From the NCBI GenBank assembly GCA_017983675.1, contig JAGOAZ010000001.1:1-41012 (forward strand): DNA of 41,012 bases, read 5' to 3'. This DNA comes from Fluviicola sp. (lineage in GTDB: Bacteria > Bacteroidota > Bacteroidia > Flavobacteriales_D > Crocinitomicaceae). The notes beneath the pieces are model-generated. The model searched no databases and was not told the DNA's origin. It saw only the letters and a list, made by a program, of their open reading frames with translations. Position 1 is the first letter of the stretch. Every line of letters starts with the position of its first letter. The position numbers and the translations under genes were made by a program. This document shows, piece after piece, positions 23,848-31,552 of the stretch.

Positions 23848-24252
23848 TTATTCCCCACTATATTCTACACCATTTCTTGGCGTTTCCCACAAGCGAATTG
23901 TCAGTTGCAACGAAGTGGAAATTTTAACACGTAACAAATCCCAACAAATTTTTGCAATGTTTTCAGCTGAAGGATTGATTCCTTCAAATTCGGGACAATC
24001 AAGGTTTAAGTTTCTGTGATCGAAGCGTTCGATAATTTCATCTTTGATCAAATCACTTAGGATTTTCATGTCCATTACGTATCCTGTTTCAGGATCTACT
24101 GGACCTGATAAATGAACTTCCAATTGGTAATTATGACCGTGGTAGTTAGCATTATTACATTTCCCAAAAACTAATTCGTTTTTTTCAGCTGACCAAGCAG
24201 GATTGTTGAGTCTGTGCGCTGCGTTAAAGTGCTCTATTCGAATTATTTTCAT
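23848..24252 (-). CDS. 6-pyruvoyl-tetrahydropterin synthase-type protein (QueD/PTPS superfamily)
   Basis: A 134-residue protein from ATG 24252, overlapping the idi stop by four bases (ATGA). Zinc ligands H13, H38 and H40 are present, with catalytic Cys32, the Asp78-His79 pair and Glu123. The spacing GKCNNANYHGHNY (Cys-x5-HGH), the DPETGYVMD segment and DHRNLNLDCPEF match animal-type PTPS rather than E. coli QueD, which has Cys-x3-HGH. The product may thus be a tetrahydropterin (BH4-like) intermediate rather than the queuosine precursor, though databases often name such genes 6-carboxytetrahydropterin synthase. It sits between idi and the photolyase unit. Confidence 0.8.
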   Translation of the reverse strand: MKIIRIEHFNAAHRLNNPAWSAEKNELVFGKCNNANYHGHNYQLEVHLSGPVDPETGYVMDMKILSDLIKDEIIERFDHRNLNLDCPEFEGINPSAENIAKICWDLLRVKISTSLQLTIRLWETPRNGVEYSGE

Positions 24253-24773
24253 GGTTGAATTGCTTGAATAAGTTTGCTTGAATATTGGGAAATAATTAAT
24301 TGTAACCAAATGGTGTAATTGTTTGGGTTTGCGCTGATATCAATTATTAAATCAGCTAAACTCATCCATTTTATTGCTGTTGCTTCTAATGGGTTTGGCG
24401 TGACAACTCCGTGAAATTCACCAACTAATACATGATCGAGTTCGTGTTCCGATAAATTATTATCCAAATCAGCTTGGTAAACGAAGTAAAAAAGCGCTTC
24501 TAAATCGGTTGAAAAGCCCATTTCTTCTTGCAAACGGCGTTTTCCTGCAGCGATAATTTCTTCTTCAGGTCGCGGATGAGAACAACAAGTGTTTGTCCAT
24601 AAACCACCGGAATGATATTTTGAAAGTGCTCTTTTTTGCAGTAAAACTTCCCCTTTACCATTGTGAATGAAAATGGAGAAAGCACGGTGTAACAAATTTT
24701 GTTGATGAGCTGCTAGTTTTTCAGCAGTACCAATTTGTTTATCTTGTTCATTTACTAAAACAACTTGTTCCAA
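24249..24773 (-). CDS. idi: Isopentenyl-diphosphate delta-isomerase, type 1
   Basis: A 174-residue enzyme interconverting IPP and DMAPP, supplying C5 units for carotenoids. The family N-terminus EQVVLVNEQDKQIGTAEKL is intact, but it begins with TTG (24773-24771) directly after the crtB stop; no in-frame ATG lies nearby. TNTCCSHPRP holds the active-site Cys and metal His, and the Nudix region has GKRRLQEEMGF. ELDHVLVGEF supplies later conserved residues. It is fourth in the ECF sigma-crtI-crtB-idi-PTPS operon with zero-base spacing to crtB. Confidence 0.93.
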   Translation of the reverse strand: MEQVVLVNEQDKQIGTAEKLAAHQQNLLHRAFSIFIHNGKGEVLLQKRALSKYHSGGLWTNTCCSHPRPEEEIIAAGKRRLQEEMGFSTDLEALFYFVYQADLDNNLSEHELDHVLVGEFHGVVTPNPLEATAIKWMSLADLIIDISANPNNYTIWLQLIISQYSSKLIQAIQP

Positions 24774-25610
24774 TTACAGTAAATTTAAATTGTGGCGTAA
24801 ATAAGACGTTAAAAACAAACGGTATTTTTTGTTGTCTGGAATACGAATACGTTCATTTAAAATCGTCTCCGCAGCAGTATTTTGTATTTTCTTGAACAAT
24901 TTATAGTAATAGATGTATGCCATGTAGACACCAAAACGAGCGTCTTTCGGTAATTGTTTAATCCCTAAATATCCTTCGTGGAAATCGCGGTCTATTTCTA
25001 TTTCTATTTCTTTTTTGATAGTTGAATTAAATTGTGCCAAATCAACTCCGGGAAAATAAGTGCGCCCTAATTCGTGGAAGTCAGCACGCAAATCGCGCAA
25101 GAAATTGATTTTTTGAAACGCAGCTCCTAATTTCATAGCCGGTGCTTTCAATCGTTCGTATTCACTTTCGTCCCCTCGAACAAAAATTTTCAAGCACATT
25201 AAGCCAACTACTTCTGCAGAACCCAATATGTATGTTTGGTATTTTGAATGATCGTAAGCTTGTTTGTCTAGATCCATTTCCATCGAGTTCAAAAAAGTTT
25301 GAATCAAATCGAGCGGAATTTGGTATTTATTCACCGCCCATTGAAAACTATTTAAAATCGGGTTTAATGAAATACCTTTTTCAATTGCTTCGTATGTTTG
25401 GCGCGTAAAATCGGCTAATAATTCGGATTTATTAAAATCGTGAAAGCTATCGACTATTTCATCCGCAAAACGAACGAACCCGTAAACAGCATAAATCGGT
25501 TTGTGAAGGTCTTTAGCAAGGAAGCTAATTCCAAGTGAGAATGAAGTACTGTATCGTTTTGTCGTCAAAGCACTCATTTCATGGCTTACAGTGTCAAAAA
25601 GTTGTTTCAT
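24774..25610 (-). CDS. crtB: Phytoene/squalene synthase family protein
   Basis: A 278-residue prenyl synthase condensing two geranylgeranyl-diphosphates to phytoene. Both Asp-rich substrate motifs are seen: FVRFADEIVDSF (DxxxD-type) and NFLRDLRADFHELGRTYFP. YGFVRFAD and YMAYIYYYK fit the family. It lies 21 bases after crtI, its pathway partner, and directly before idi. Neither crtY nor crtZ is in the window, so the end product could be lycopene or be completed elsewhere. Confidence 0.92.
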   Translation of the reverse strand: MKQLFDTVSHEMSALTTKRYSTSFSLGISFLAKDLHKPIYAVYGFVRFADEIVDSFHDFNKSELLADFTRQTYEAIEKGISLNPILNSFQWAVNKYQIPLDLIQTFLNSMEMDLDKQAYDHSKYQTYILGSAEVVGLMCLKIFVRGDESEYERLKAPAMKLGAAFQKINFLRDLRADFHELGRTYFPGVDLAQFNSTIKKEIEIEIDRDFHEGYLGIKQLPKDARFGVYMAYIYYYKLFKKIQNTAAETILNERIRIPDNKKYRLFLTSYLRHNLNLL

Positions 25611-25631
25611 AATAATGAGTATTTGTTAGTT

Positions 25632-27101
25632 CTATTTCGCAATAGTTTTTAATAATTCTTTCGCAACAATTTCTCCAGAAACAATAGAAGGCGGTACACC
25701 CGGACCTGGAACCGTTAACTGACCAGTATAAAATAGGTTAGCGATTTTTTTGTTTTTCATTTTTGGTTTAAAGATTGCAGTTTGTTTCAGCGTATTTGCT
25801 AAACCATAAGCATTCCCTTTAAAAGCATGGTAATCTTTTTTGAAATCGTCGATGCAATAGCTTTTTTTGTAAATGATGTTGTCTTTGAATGAACAGCCAG
25901 TATGTTGCTCAATTCGTTCTACCATTTGGTTGAAATACTTTTCACGCAATTCTTCTGAATCGTTCAAATCAGGTGCCAGAGGAATTAGGAAAAATAAATT
26001 CTCGTGACCTTCGGGAGCAACAGATTTATCTGTTTTTGACGGACAACTAACATAGAATAACGGGTCAGATGGCCATTGTGGATCGGTATAAATTTCGTGC
26101 GCATGAGCAGCAAAAGGTTTGTCAAAAAACAAATTGTGATGCAACAAGCCAGAAACAGTTTTGTTTACTCCAACATAATACAACAAGGATGAAGGAGCCA
26201 TTGTGCGCGATTCCCAATATTTCTCGTCGTAGTTCGCATTTGATGATAATAATTTTTCTGTATGTCTGTAATCTGCACCTGAAACAATGTAATCGGCTGT
26301 AAATTTACCAGAAGGAGTAGTCACATCTATGACTAATTTGTCTTCAATTGTAAAATTGGTCACTTCACTTCCTGTGTGAAAAATAACCCCTTGTTCTTTT
26401 GCGATTTGTTCGAATGCTTTTACAAACTCAAACATGCCACCCATCGGATACCAAGTGCCTAATTTTAAATCTGCGTAATTCATTAACGAATATAATGCAG
26501 GAGTTTCTTGCGGTGTTGCTCCAAGAAAAAGAATAGGAAACTCGAGTAACGATAATATTTTGGGATGTGTAAAGTGTTTTCTGATGAAAGTTGAAAACGA
26601 AGAAAACAAGTGCATTTTAAAAAGTCCACCCATCACGCGTTTGTCGACAAATTCAAAAATGGACAAGCTAGGTTTGTAGACTAAATCCTGCATGCCAACT
26701 TTGTACTTGTATTGTGCATCTGCTAAAAATGTACGTAATGCTTTTGAGGAACCAGGTTCGTGTTTTTCAAACCAAGCTTCTAATTCCTCCATCGAAGCAG
26801 GAATATGATCTTTTGTTCCGTCTTCCCAAATAATTTGATAAGATGGGTCAATGCGTTTTAATTCGTAAAAATCACTGGTAGTGTGACCAAATTTTTGATA
26901 GAAATTCTCAAAGACTTCAGGCATCCAATACCAACTTGGTCCCATATCAAACACGAAACCTTCGGGAGTTGTAAACTGGCGTGCGCGACCTCCAATTGTC
27001 TCATTTTTTTCTAAAATGTGAACTTCATGTCCTTCTTTTGCAAGAAAAGATGCACACGTCAGGCTGGAAATGCCTGAACCTAAGATAACTATTTTCTTCA
27101 T
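25632..27101 (-). CDS. crtI: Phytoene desaturase
   Basis: A 489-residue FAD enzyme introducing the conjugated double bonds of phytoene to lycopene. The N-terminal Rossmann motif is VILGSGISSLTCASFLAKEG (short form GSGISS), followed by EKNETIGGRARQF and DMGPSWYWMPEVF. The C-terminal FAD signature LFYTGQLTVPGPGVPPSIVSGE (short motif PGPGVPPSIVSG) is intact. Its start codon directly follows the ECF sigma stop (TAAATG). It is the first pathway gene of the carotenoid operon. Confidence 0.93.
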   Translation of the reverse strand: MKKIVILGSGISSLTCASFLAKEGHEVHILEKNETIGGRARQFTTPEGFVFDMGPSWYWMPEVFENFYQKFGHTTSDFYELKRIDPSYQIIWEDGTKDHIPASMEELEAWFEKHEPGSSKALRTFLADAQYKYKVGMQDLVYKPSLSIFEFVDKRVMGGLFKMHLFSSFSTFIRKHFTHPKILSLLEFPILFLGATPQETPALYSLMNYADLKLGTWYPMGGMFEFVKAFEQIAKEQGVIFHTGSEVTNFTIEDKLVIDVTTPSGKFTADYIVSGADYRHTEKLLSSNANYDEKYWESRTMAPSSLLYYVGVNKTVSGLLHHNLFFDKPFAAHAHEIYTDPQWPSDPLFYVSCPSKTDKSVAPEGHENLFFLIPLAPDLNDSEELREKYFNQMVERIEQHTGCSFKDNIIYKKSYCIDDFKKDYHAFKGNAYGLANTLKQTAIFKPKMKNKKIANLFYTGQLTVPGPGVPPSIVSGEIVAKELLKTIAK

Positions 27102-27614
27102 TTAGTTGGAAAAATACGAATAATCAGGCAATAAATCCATTAATTTCTTGCGCGCAATGAAAATACGACTCTTCACTGTTCCAATTGGAATATCTAATTG
27201 ATCTGCAATTTCTTTGTATTTATAGCCTTCGTGGTGCATTTCAAACGGTTTTTTGTATTCGTCTGATAATTTGTTAATCTGCTTGTTCAATTCAAGACTT
27301 GTCATGTAATTACTTGTTGTACTTTCACCTGTAGTAGCATTAGAAAGCATGAACAAATCTTTTGAATTGTCAAAGATTGTTCCCGATTTCACCTTTCTGC
27401 GGTATTGATTGATGAAAATGTTGCGCATAATGGTGAAAACCCACGCCTTGAAATTTGTTTGTGGGGTGTAGTAATTACGATAATGAATTGCTTTCAGCAT
27501 CGTTTCTTGTGTTAAATCTTTTGCATCTTCTTCGTTTCTAGTGAACGTCATAGCAAATGATTTCATGTAGCTCTCTAAGCCGATAAGCGTATCATTAAAT
27601 TCTAATGTTGACAT
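27102..27614 (-). CDS. ECF-type sigma factor
   Basis: A 170-residue sigma-70 family factor with regions 2 and 4 only. Region 2 shows ESYMKSFAMTFTRNEEDAKDLTQETMLKAI and FKAWVFTIMRNIFINQYRR (short forms DAKDLTQETMLKA and AWVFTIMRNIF). Region 4 shows YKYKEIADQLDIPIGTVKSRIFIARKKL with its helix-turn-helix (short form IPIGTVKSRI). No anti-sigma gene is adjacent. It heads the carotenoid operon and may autoregulate it. Two 30-bp palindromes lie upstream of the start. Confidence 0.9.
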   Translation of the reverse strand: MSTLEFNDTLIGLESYMKSFAMTFTRNEEDAKDLTQETMLKAIHYRNYYTPQTNFKAWVFTIMRNIFINQYRRKVKSGTIFDNSKDLFMLSNATTGESTTSNYMTSLELNKQINKLSDEYKKPFEMHHEGYKYKEIADQLDIPIGTVKSRIFIARKKLMDLLPDYSYFSN

Positions 27615-27627
27615 AAGATGTTGTTTT

Positions 27628-27657
27628 TGTTTAATAAATAACCAAAAAGATTAAACA
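27628..27657 (-). repeat. 30-bp palindromic direct repeat, unit proximal to the sigma gene
   Basis: On the minus strand this begins TGTTTAATCTTTTTG and ends ATTAAACA: perfect 8-bp arms TGTTTAAT/ATTAAACA around a 14-base spacer. A second unit starts 35 bases away (27663-27692) with the same first 15 bases. Together they lie 14-78 bases upstream of the ECF sigma start. Confidence 0.6.
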
Positions 27658-27662
27658 CTTTC

Positions 27663-27692
27663 TGTTCAACAAAATAACAAAAAGATTAAACA
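27663..27692 (-). repeat. 30-bp palindromic direct repeat, distal unit
   Basis: On the minus strand this begins with the same TGTTTAATCTTTTTG and ends GTTGAACA, so its right arm is diverged at two positions. It is separated from the proximal unit by five bases (27658-27662). The pair is a candidate binding site for the CarH/LitR-like MerR regulator encoded next door. Confidence 0.6.
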
Positions 27693-27767
27693 AAATCCTA
27701 ATGAAAAGAATAAAATAAATGTTAAAACTTATAAACAAGCTGGAAAAATATGTTAATTATCTGATAA

Positions 27768-28637
27768 TCAGATTTTAATCATTTGAGCTAATTCACTCAT
27801 GTTGTGGAAAACAACTGCTTTAGTTGGGATACTTTCTTTGAACTGGAGTATTTGATACCCGCCACAATAAACTTGCGCGGTCGTTTCATTTGTTAAACGA
27901 TTAAAATAGTTAACAATATATTGCTCATCGACAGCAGTAAGCCATGAAGTAACAATTTTTGTTGGCTTGATGTAATTTACACATTCAATTAGTGAATCAT
28001 ATGGAAGTGATTGACCAAGGTAAACGGTATAAATTCCTTTAGATCGAAGGAAGAAGTGATAAAGCAGAATTGATAATTCATGCCATTCATGTTCTGGAAG
28101 AAATAAAATTACCTTTTCAGCATCGTTTTCAGGTGTTGGCAATAATTCTGTTTCAAAGATGATTTTTTGACGAATCAGGTTGGACATGAAATGTTCCTGA
28201 GCAGTGTTAATTGTACCAGAAAGCCACATCACACCAATACGTTCTAAAAATGGTATGACATGAAACTGATAGGTTGCAACCATTCCGTGCTTTTCAACTA
28301 ATTCATTCAATATATTACGAAACAGTTGTTCGTTCATATCGATTAGCGCAACGATGAATTGATCAATAGATGTGTTTTCAATGGAAACTTCGTTGAGTTT
28401 TTTTGCTTCCTCTGTTATTTCTAACTGACTCATTTTGGCGATGTGTGAGATCTTTACGCCGTGCTTATTTAATAAAGAGATATTGAGCAACAAAACCAAT
28501 TCGGTATCTGAATAGGTTCTAATTTTAGTTGATGTTCTATCGGGTTGTAAAATTCCATAGCGTTTTTCCCAAATACGAATAGTATGCGCTTTGATTCCCG
28601 TTAGTATTTCAATGTCCTTAATTTTGTAAGTTGCCAT
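27768..28637 (-). CDS. MerR-family regulator with B12-binding-type domain (CarH/LitR-like)
   Basis: A 289-residue regulator. Residues 1-70 are a MerR winged helix (YKIKDIEILTGIKAHTIRIWEKRYGIL). The middle four-helix part carries the CarH W-x9-E-H motif: W138, E148 and H149. The C-terminal Rossmann domain keeps H186, but the B12 motif DxHxxG reads E184-W-H186-E-L-S189, so the flanking Asp and Gly are changed. In CarH/LitR, adenosylcobalamin and light control release from crt promoters. Here the adjacent minus-strand operon is sigma-crtI-crtB-idi, a typical target. Light sensing is inferred; B12 binding is uncertain. Confidence 0.88.
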   Translation of the reverse strand: MATYKIKDIEILTGIKAHTIRIWEKRYGILQPDRTSTKIRTYSDTELVLLLNISLLNKHGVKISHIAKMSQLEITEEAKKLNEVSIENTSIDQFIVALIDMNEQLFRNILNELVEKHGMVATYQFHVIPFLERIGVMWLSGTINTAQEHFMSNLIRQKIIFETELLPTPENDAEKVILFLPEHEWHELSILLYHFFLRSKGIYTVYLGQSLPYDSLIECVNYIKPTKIVTSWLTAVDEQYIVNYFNRLTNETTAQVYCGGYQILQFKESIPTKAVVFHNMSELAQMIKI

Positions 28638-28710
28638 GATTAAAGTACAAACAATATAGTTTTCATTTTGTTCGTATTGGGTTGCAATTTTACTGAAAAA
28701 GTCAACTATA

Positions 28711-28742
28711 TTGAGGTTTCATTCATAAAAAAGTTATATTTG
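28711..28742 (+). promoter_or_regulatory. Bacteroidota promoter for the lipoprotein gene
   Basis: TTG at 28711-28713, a 21-base spacer and TATATTTG at 28735-28742 fit the -33/-7 consensus. It lies 45 bases before ATG 28788. Confidence 0.55.
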
Positions 28743-28787
28743 TTGACAAAATACTACTATCATACAAAGGGAAATTATTCGTTAGTT

Positions 28788-29372
28788 ATGTCAAATATAT
28801 TCAGTGTACTTTTAGTTCTAGCCTTATTTTTTGGTGTCGTAGCTTGTTCGGACAAGCAAGGGGAAGAAACTACCACAGCAATTGATTTGTATGAGTTTGA
28901 AGGGTTTAACATGTCTTCACACGATATTCCAATGATGATTATGTTACCGGACGAAACTGCGAATATTGGTGCTTCAACAACGCCAAATGTCATTCATTTT
29001 GATGGTGATTTCAAATGGGAAATTAACGTTGGACCAAATTTTACCCTTCTAATTAATGATTGGGGAAATCGATTGACGAAAGTTGCCGATGAAAAGAAAC
29101 GTCTAAAAGACTTGAACTTCTTTACAATAGATTATATCAAAGACGAACCAAATTTCATTTACTACAAAAAAACACTCAATGCCAAAGCGGAAAAGAACAA
29201 AGGTGTTTCAGTAGGAACCAAGCATGTAAGCTACCACGTTTATGCACAAAAACAAATCGAAGGTATAAATTACGTCTTTGAAAGTAGGGCAGATGGTTAC
29301 GACAAACAAATCAGCGACTTAATGGTGAAATCTATTCAGTCAATCACTGAAATTACCAAACAACCAAGTTAA
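28788..29372 (+). CDS. Lipoprotein, unknown
   Basis: A 194-residue protein from ATG 28788. A longer frame opens at 28668 but its first part overlaps the promoter; the lipoprotein signal MSNIFSVLLVLALFFGVVACSD starts at 28788. The lipobox Cys is near residue 20. The mature part begins with polar residues and continues through mixed strand/helix segments (FKWEINVGPNFTLLINDW). No domain is recognised. It is divergent from the CarH-like regulator and converges on aspartate kinase with 7 bases between. Confidence 0.7.
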   Translation: MSNIFSVLLVLALFFGVVACSDKQGEETTTAIDLYEFEGFNMSSHDIPMMIMLPDETANIGASTTPNVIHFDGDFKWEINVGPNFTLLINDWGNRLTKVADEKKRLKDLNFFTIDYIKDEPNFIYYKKTLNAKAEKNKGVSVGTKHVSYHVYAQKQIEGINYVFESRADGYDKQISDLMVKSIQSITEITKQPS

Positions 29373-29379
29373 TCATTCA

Positions 29380-30654
29380 CTACTTGTTACTTTTCATAAC
29401 CATGCGAATGGTGTGACGTGTTCGTTGTTCAACCAATATTGTTTTGTTTGTTGAAACACGCGCAATTGTCGCTGCATCGTAATGTCTGATTGTAACCAAT
29501 TCTAAGGCTTCGTTGTATTTAATGTTGTATTGGTCTTTGAATTTCTCTAACAAACGCGCTGGATCAGATTTTGATCGATCAAATAGAATCGAAAAACTCA
29601 ATGCTGAATTTTGCATTAAATTGATTTTGACGCCAAAAAATGCCAACTGTTGAAAGATTTCACCCAAATTTTCTTCAGCGATAAATGAAAAGTCTTTTGG
29701 TGTGAAGGACATGAGCACTTGATCTAATTTGAAAATAAAGGATGGTACAAGGTGGTCAAAATCACTCGATTCTTGAATCACTGTGCCTGGTTCATTTGGA
29801 TGGATAAACGACTTGACATATAACGGGATCCCTTTGTTCTGAAGTGGTTTTATTGTTTTTGGATGAATAACCGAAGCACCATAATAAGCAAGTTCAATGG
29901 CTTCTTTAAAGGAAATTTTATCCAATTTAATCGTATCATCAAACCACTTCGGATCGGCATTTAACATTCCAGGAACATCTTTCCAGATGTAAACACCTTT
30001 TGCATTGGTGCAATAGGCAATAATACCAGCGGTATAATCGGAACCTTCTCGTCCAAGGGTCGTTGTGAAACCTTCACTTGTGTGACCAATAAATCCTTGT
30101 GTGATAGCAATTCGTTTGCGATTAAATTCAGGAAGTAGTCGCTCTTGAATCAAAGATGTTGTTTTCGTCCAATCAACTTCACCTTCTTTGTATTCGTGAT
30201 TCGTTCTAATGAGTTTACGTGCATCCATCCAAATAGTTGCATGACCTTCTTCTTTGAGATATGCTTCGACAATCATGGTTGAAATCACTTCGCCTAGTGA
30301 AACAATTTGATCGTATTCAAAGCGTGCATTTTCAGAAACTGGCTGATGAAATCGCGCTTTTAATCCTGTGAATAAATCCTCGATTTGTTGGTGAATGTAA
30401 TAATGAGGTTCAGGAAATAACTCATTCATGATTTGCAAATGGAATTGAAAGCGTTCTTCCACCAATTCCATGTATTTTGATTCGTTTTTCGCAACTAATG
30501 CTGAAGCGATTTCTTCAAAAGCATTGGTTGTTTTCCCCATTGCTGAAATGACAACAACCAAAGAGTCGTTTGGGAAAAGTGAAAGTATGTGCGACACATT
30601 GCGAACTGCTGAAGCGTCTTTTACAGAAGCGCCACCAAATTTAAATACGTACAT
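29380..30654 (-). CDS. lysC: Aspartate kinase (monofunctional)
   Basis: A 424-residue enzyme phosphorylating aspartate, first step to lysine/DAP, threonine and methionine. It starts at ATG 30654 with MYVFKFGGASVKDASAV (family KFGGxSV). The kinase core has GFTTTLGREGSDYTAGIIAY and VYIWKDVPGMLNADPKWF (short forms GREGSDYTA and DVPGMLNADP). A C-terminal region carries ACT-like regulatory sequence (FFGVKINLMQNSALSFSILF). Not fused to homoserine dehydrogenase. A TTG-N18-TATTTTTG promoter precedes it. dapD, in the same pathway, is elsewhere in the window. Confidence 0.9.
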   Translation of the reverse strand: MYVFKFGGASVKDASAVRNVSHILSLFPNDSLVVVISAMGKTTNAFEEIASALVAKNESKYMELVEERFQFHLQIMNELFPEPHYYIHQQIEDLFTGLKARFHQPVSENARFEYDQIVSLGEVISTMIVEAYLKEEGHATIWMDARKLIRTNHEYKEGEVDWTKTTSLIQERLLPEFNRKRIAITQGFIGHTSEGFTTTLGREGSDYTAGIIAYCTNAKGVYIWKDVPGMLNADPKWFDDTIKLDKISFKEAIELAYYGASVIHPKTIKPLQNKGIPLYVKSFIHPNEPGTVIQESSDFDHLVPSFIFKLDQVLMSFTPKDFSFIAEENLGEIFQQLAFFGVKINLMQNSALSFSILFDRSKSDPARLLEKFKDQYNIKYNEALELVTIRHYDAATIARVSTNKTILVEQRTRHTIRMVMKSNK

Positions 30655-30671
30655 GAACAAAATATTTTAGG

Positions 30672-30700
30672 CAAAAATACGAAATAGCACGTTGTTTCAA
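30672..30700 (-). promoter_or_regulatory. Bacteroidota promoter for aspartate kinase
   Basis: On the minus strand TTG (30700-30698), an 18-base spacer, and TATTTTTG (30679-30672). The box ends 17 bases before ATG 30654, giving a short leader with no space for an attenuator. Confidence 0.55.
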
Positions 30701-30736
30701 ATGCTTCATATTACATTTCCTGATTAATTCAACCAC

Positions 30737-30770
30737 AAAAAAAATGCCGCTTGAAACAAACGGCATCTTT
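30737..30770 (-). terminator. Terminator after the YceI gene
   Basis: On the minus strand ATGCCG (30766-30761) pairs with CGGCAT (30749-30744), followed by an 8-base T-run. It lies about 20 bases after the YceI stop at 30791. Confidence 0.75.
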
Positions 30771-30790
30771 TAAGAATAATGATAAGTTGC

Positions 30791-31405
30791 TTATTTCTTA
30801 GCAGCTTTCAATTGTAAGTTCAATTTGAAACCAATTACTGGTTTTACATATTGGTCTTTTTTTCCTGTTTCTTTTTCTTTCGCTAAATCAGCTTTGAAAC
30901 CGTTTAAGTTTAACGAAGAAAAATCAACTGTGAAATCACCTTTAGCACTATAAGCATCAGCTGTTTTTGTTGTTTTAACAGGGATTTTTGCAGCTAATTT
31001 TTTACCAGCAATAGCCAATGTTGCATCTATTTCAGTAGCACTTACCTTATTAATTGTAACAGCAACTTTAGGGAATGCAGCACTGTTAAAGAAATCAGGA
31101 GAACTCAAATGTCCGATCAAATCGTTTGCACCTGTTTCAGGAGTTAACTCACTTTTAATAGTTGCTAAATCCACTGTGAAACTTCCTTTTTCAAATGTTT
31201 CACCTGTAAATGACAATGATCCGTCTGCAATTGCAACTGTTCCGTTGTGACTGTGAGATCCGTCTGCGTAATCACCTTTCCACTCAAGCGTAGAAGTTGT
31301 TGCGTCTAATTCGTAAGTAACAGCTTCTTCAGTTGCTGAACCACATGCAGTCATTCCAATCGCTAAAAATGCAAGTGATGCTGCGTATAAAATTGTTTTT
31401 TTCAT
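30791..31405 (-). CDS. YceI-family lipoprotein
   Basis: A 204-residue protein with a lipoprotein signal (MKKTILYAASLAFLAIGMTACGS; lipobox Cys near residue 21). The YceI beta-barrel follows: YELDATTSTLEWKGDYADGSHSHNGTVAIADG (short forms DATTSTLEWKG and SHSHNGTV), LIGHLSSPDFFNSAAFPKV and the closing VKPVIGFKLNLQL. YceI proteins bind long-chain amphiphiles such as polyisoprenoids in the periplasm. Its ligand here is unknown. The promoter has TAGTTTTG and a 14-bp palindrome. It is divergent from ftsX. Confidence 0.88.
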   Translation of the reverse strand: MKKTILYAASLAFLAIGMTACGSATEEAVTYELDATTSTLEWKGDYADGSHSHNGTVAIADGSLSFTGETFEKGSFTVDLATIKSELTPETGANDLIGHLSSPDFFNSAAFPKVAVTINKVSATEIDATLAIAGKKLAAKIPVKTTKTADAYSAKGDFTVDFSSLNLNGFKADLAKEKETGKKDQYVKPVIGFKLNLQLKAAKK

Positions 31406-31426
31406 AGTTAATTATTTTGCTTGGAA

Positions 31427-31434
31427 CAAAACTA
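31427..31434 (-). promoter_or_regulatory. -7 box for the YceI gene
   Basis: TAGTTTTG on the minus strand (31434-31427), an exact TAnnTTTG match, 21 bases before the start at 31405. The upstream -33 region overlaps the palindrome at 31445-31458. Confidence 0.45.
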
Positions 31435-31444
31435 AGAAAAAATA

Positions 31445-31458
31445 GTTACCATGGTAAC
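31445..31458. promoter_or_regulatory. 14-bp perfect palindrome, candidate operator
   Basis: GTTACCATGGTAAC reads the same on both strands. It is centred about 21 bases upstream of the YceI -7 box and lies between the divergent YceI and ftsX genes. A dimeric regulator is a plausible binder. Confidence 0.45.
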
Positions 31459-31552
31459 AATATTGCTAAAAAAACTTTTTGAACAACACTGTGTTTGCCA
31501 TTTTGCAACTGTATAAGTTCGTAATTACCTAAAAATTACTATTTTCGTAGCA

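Noticed and set aside
31535..31552. ftsX promoter (TATTTTCG)
   Set aside because: One mismatch to TAnnTTTG and no suitable -33 TTG, too weak to list.
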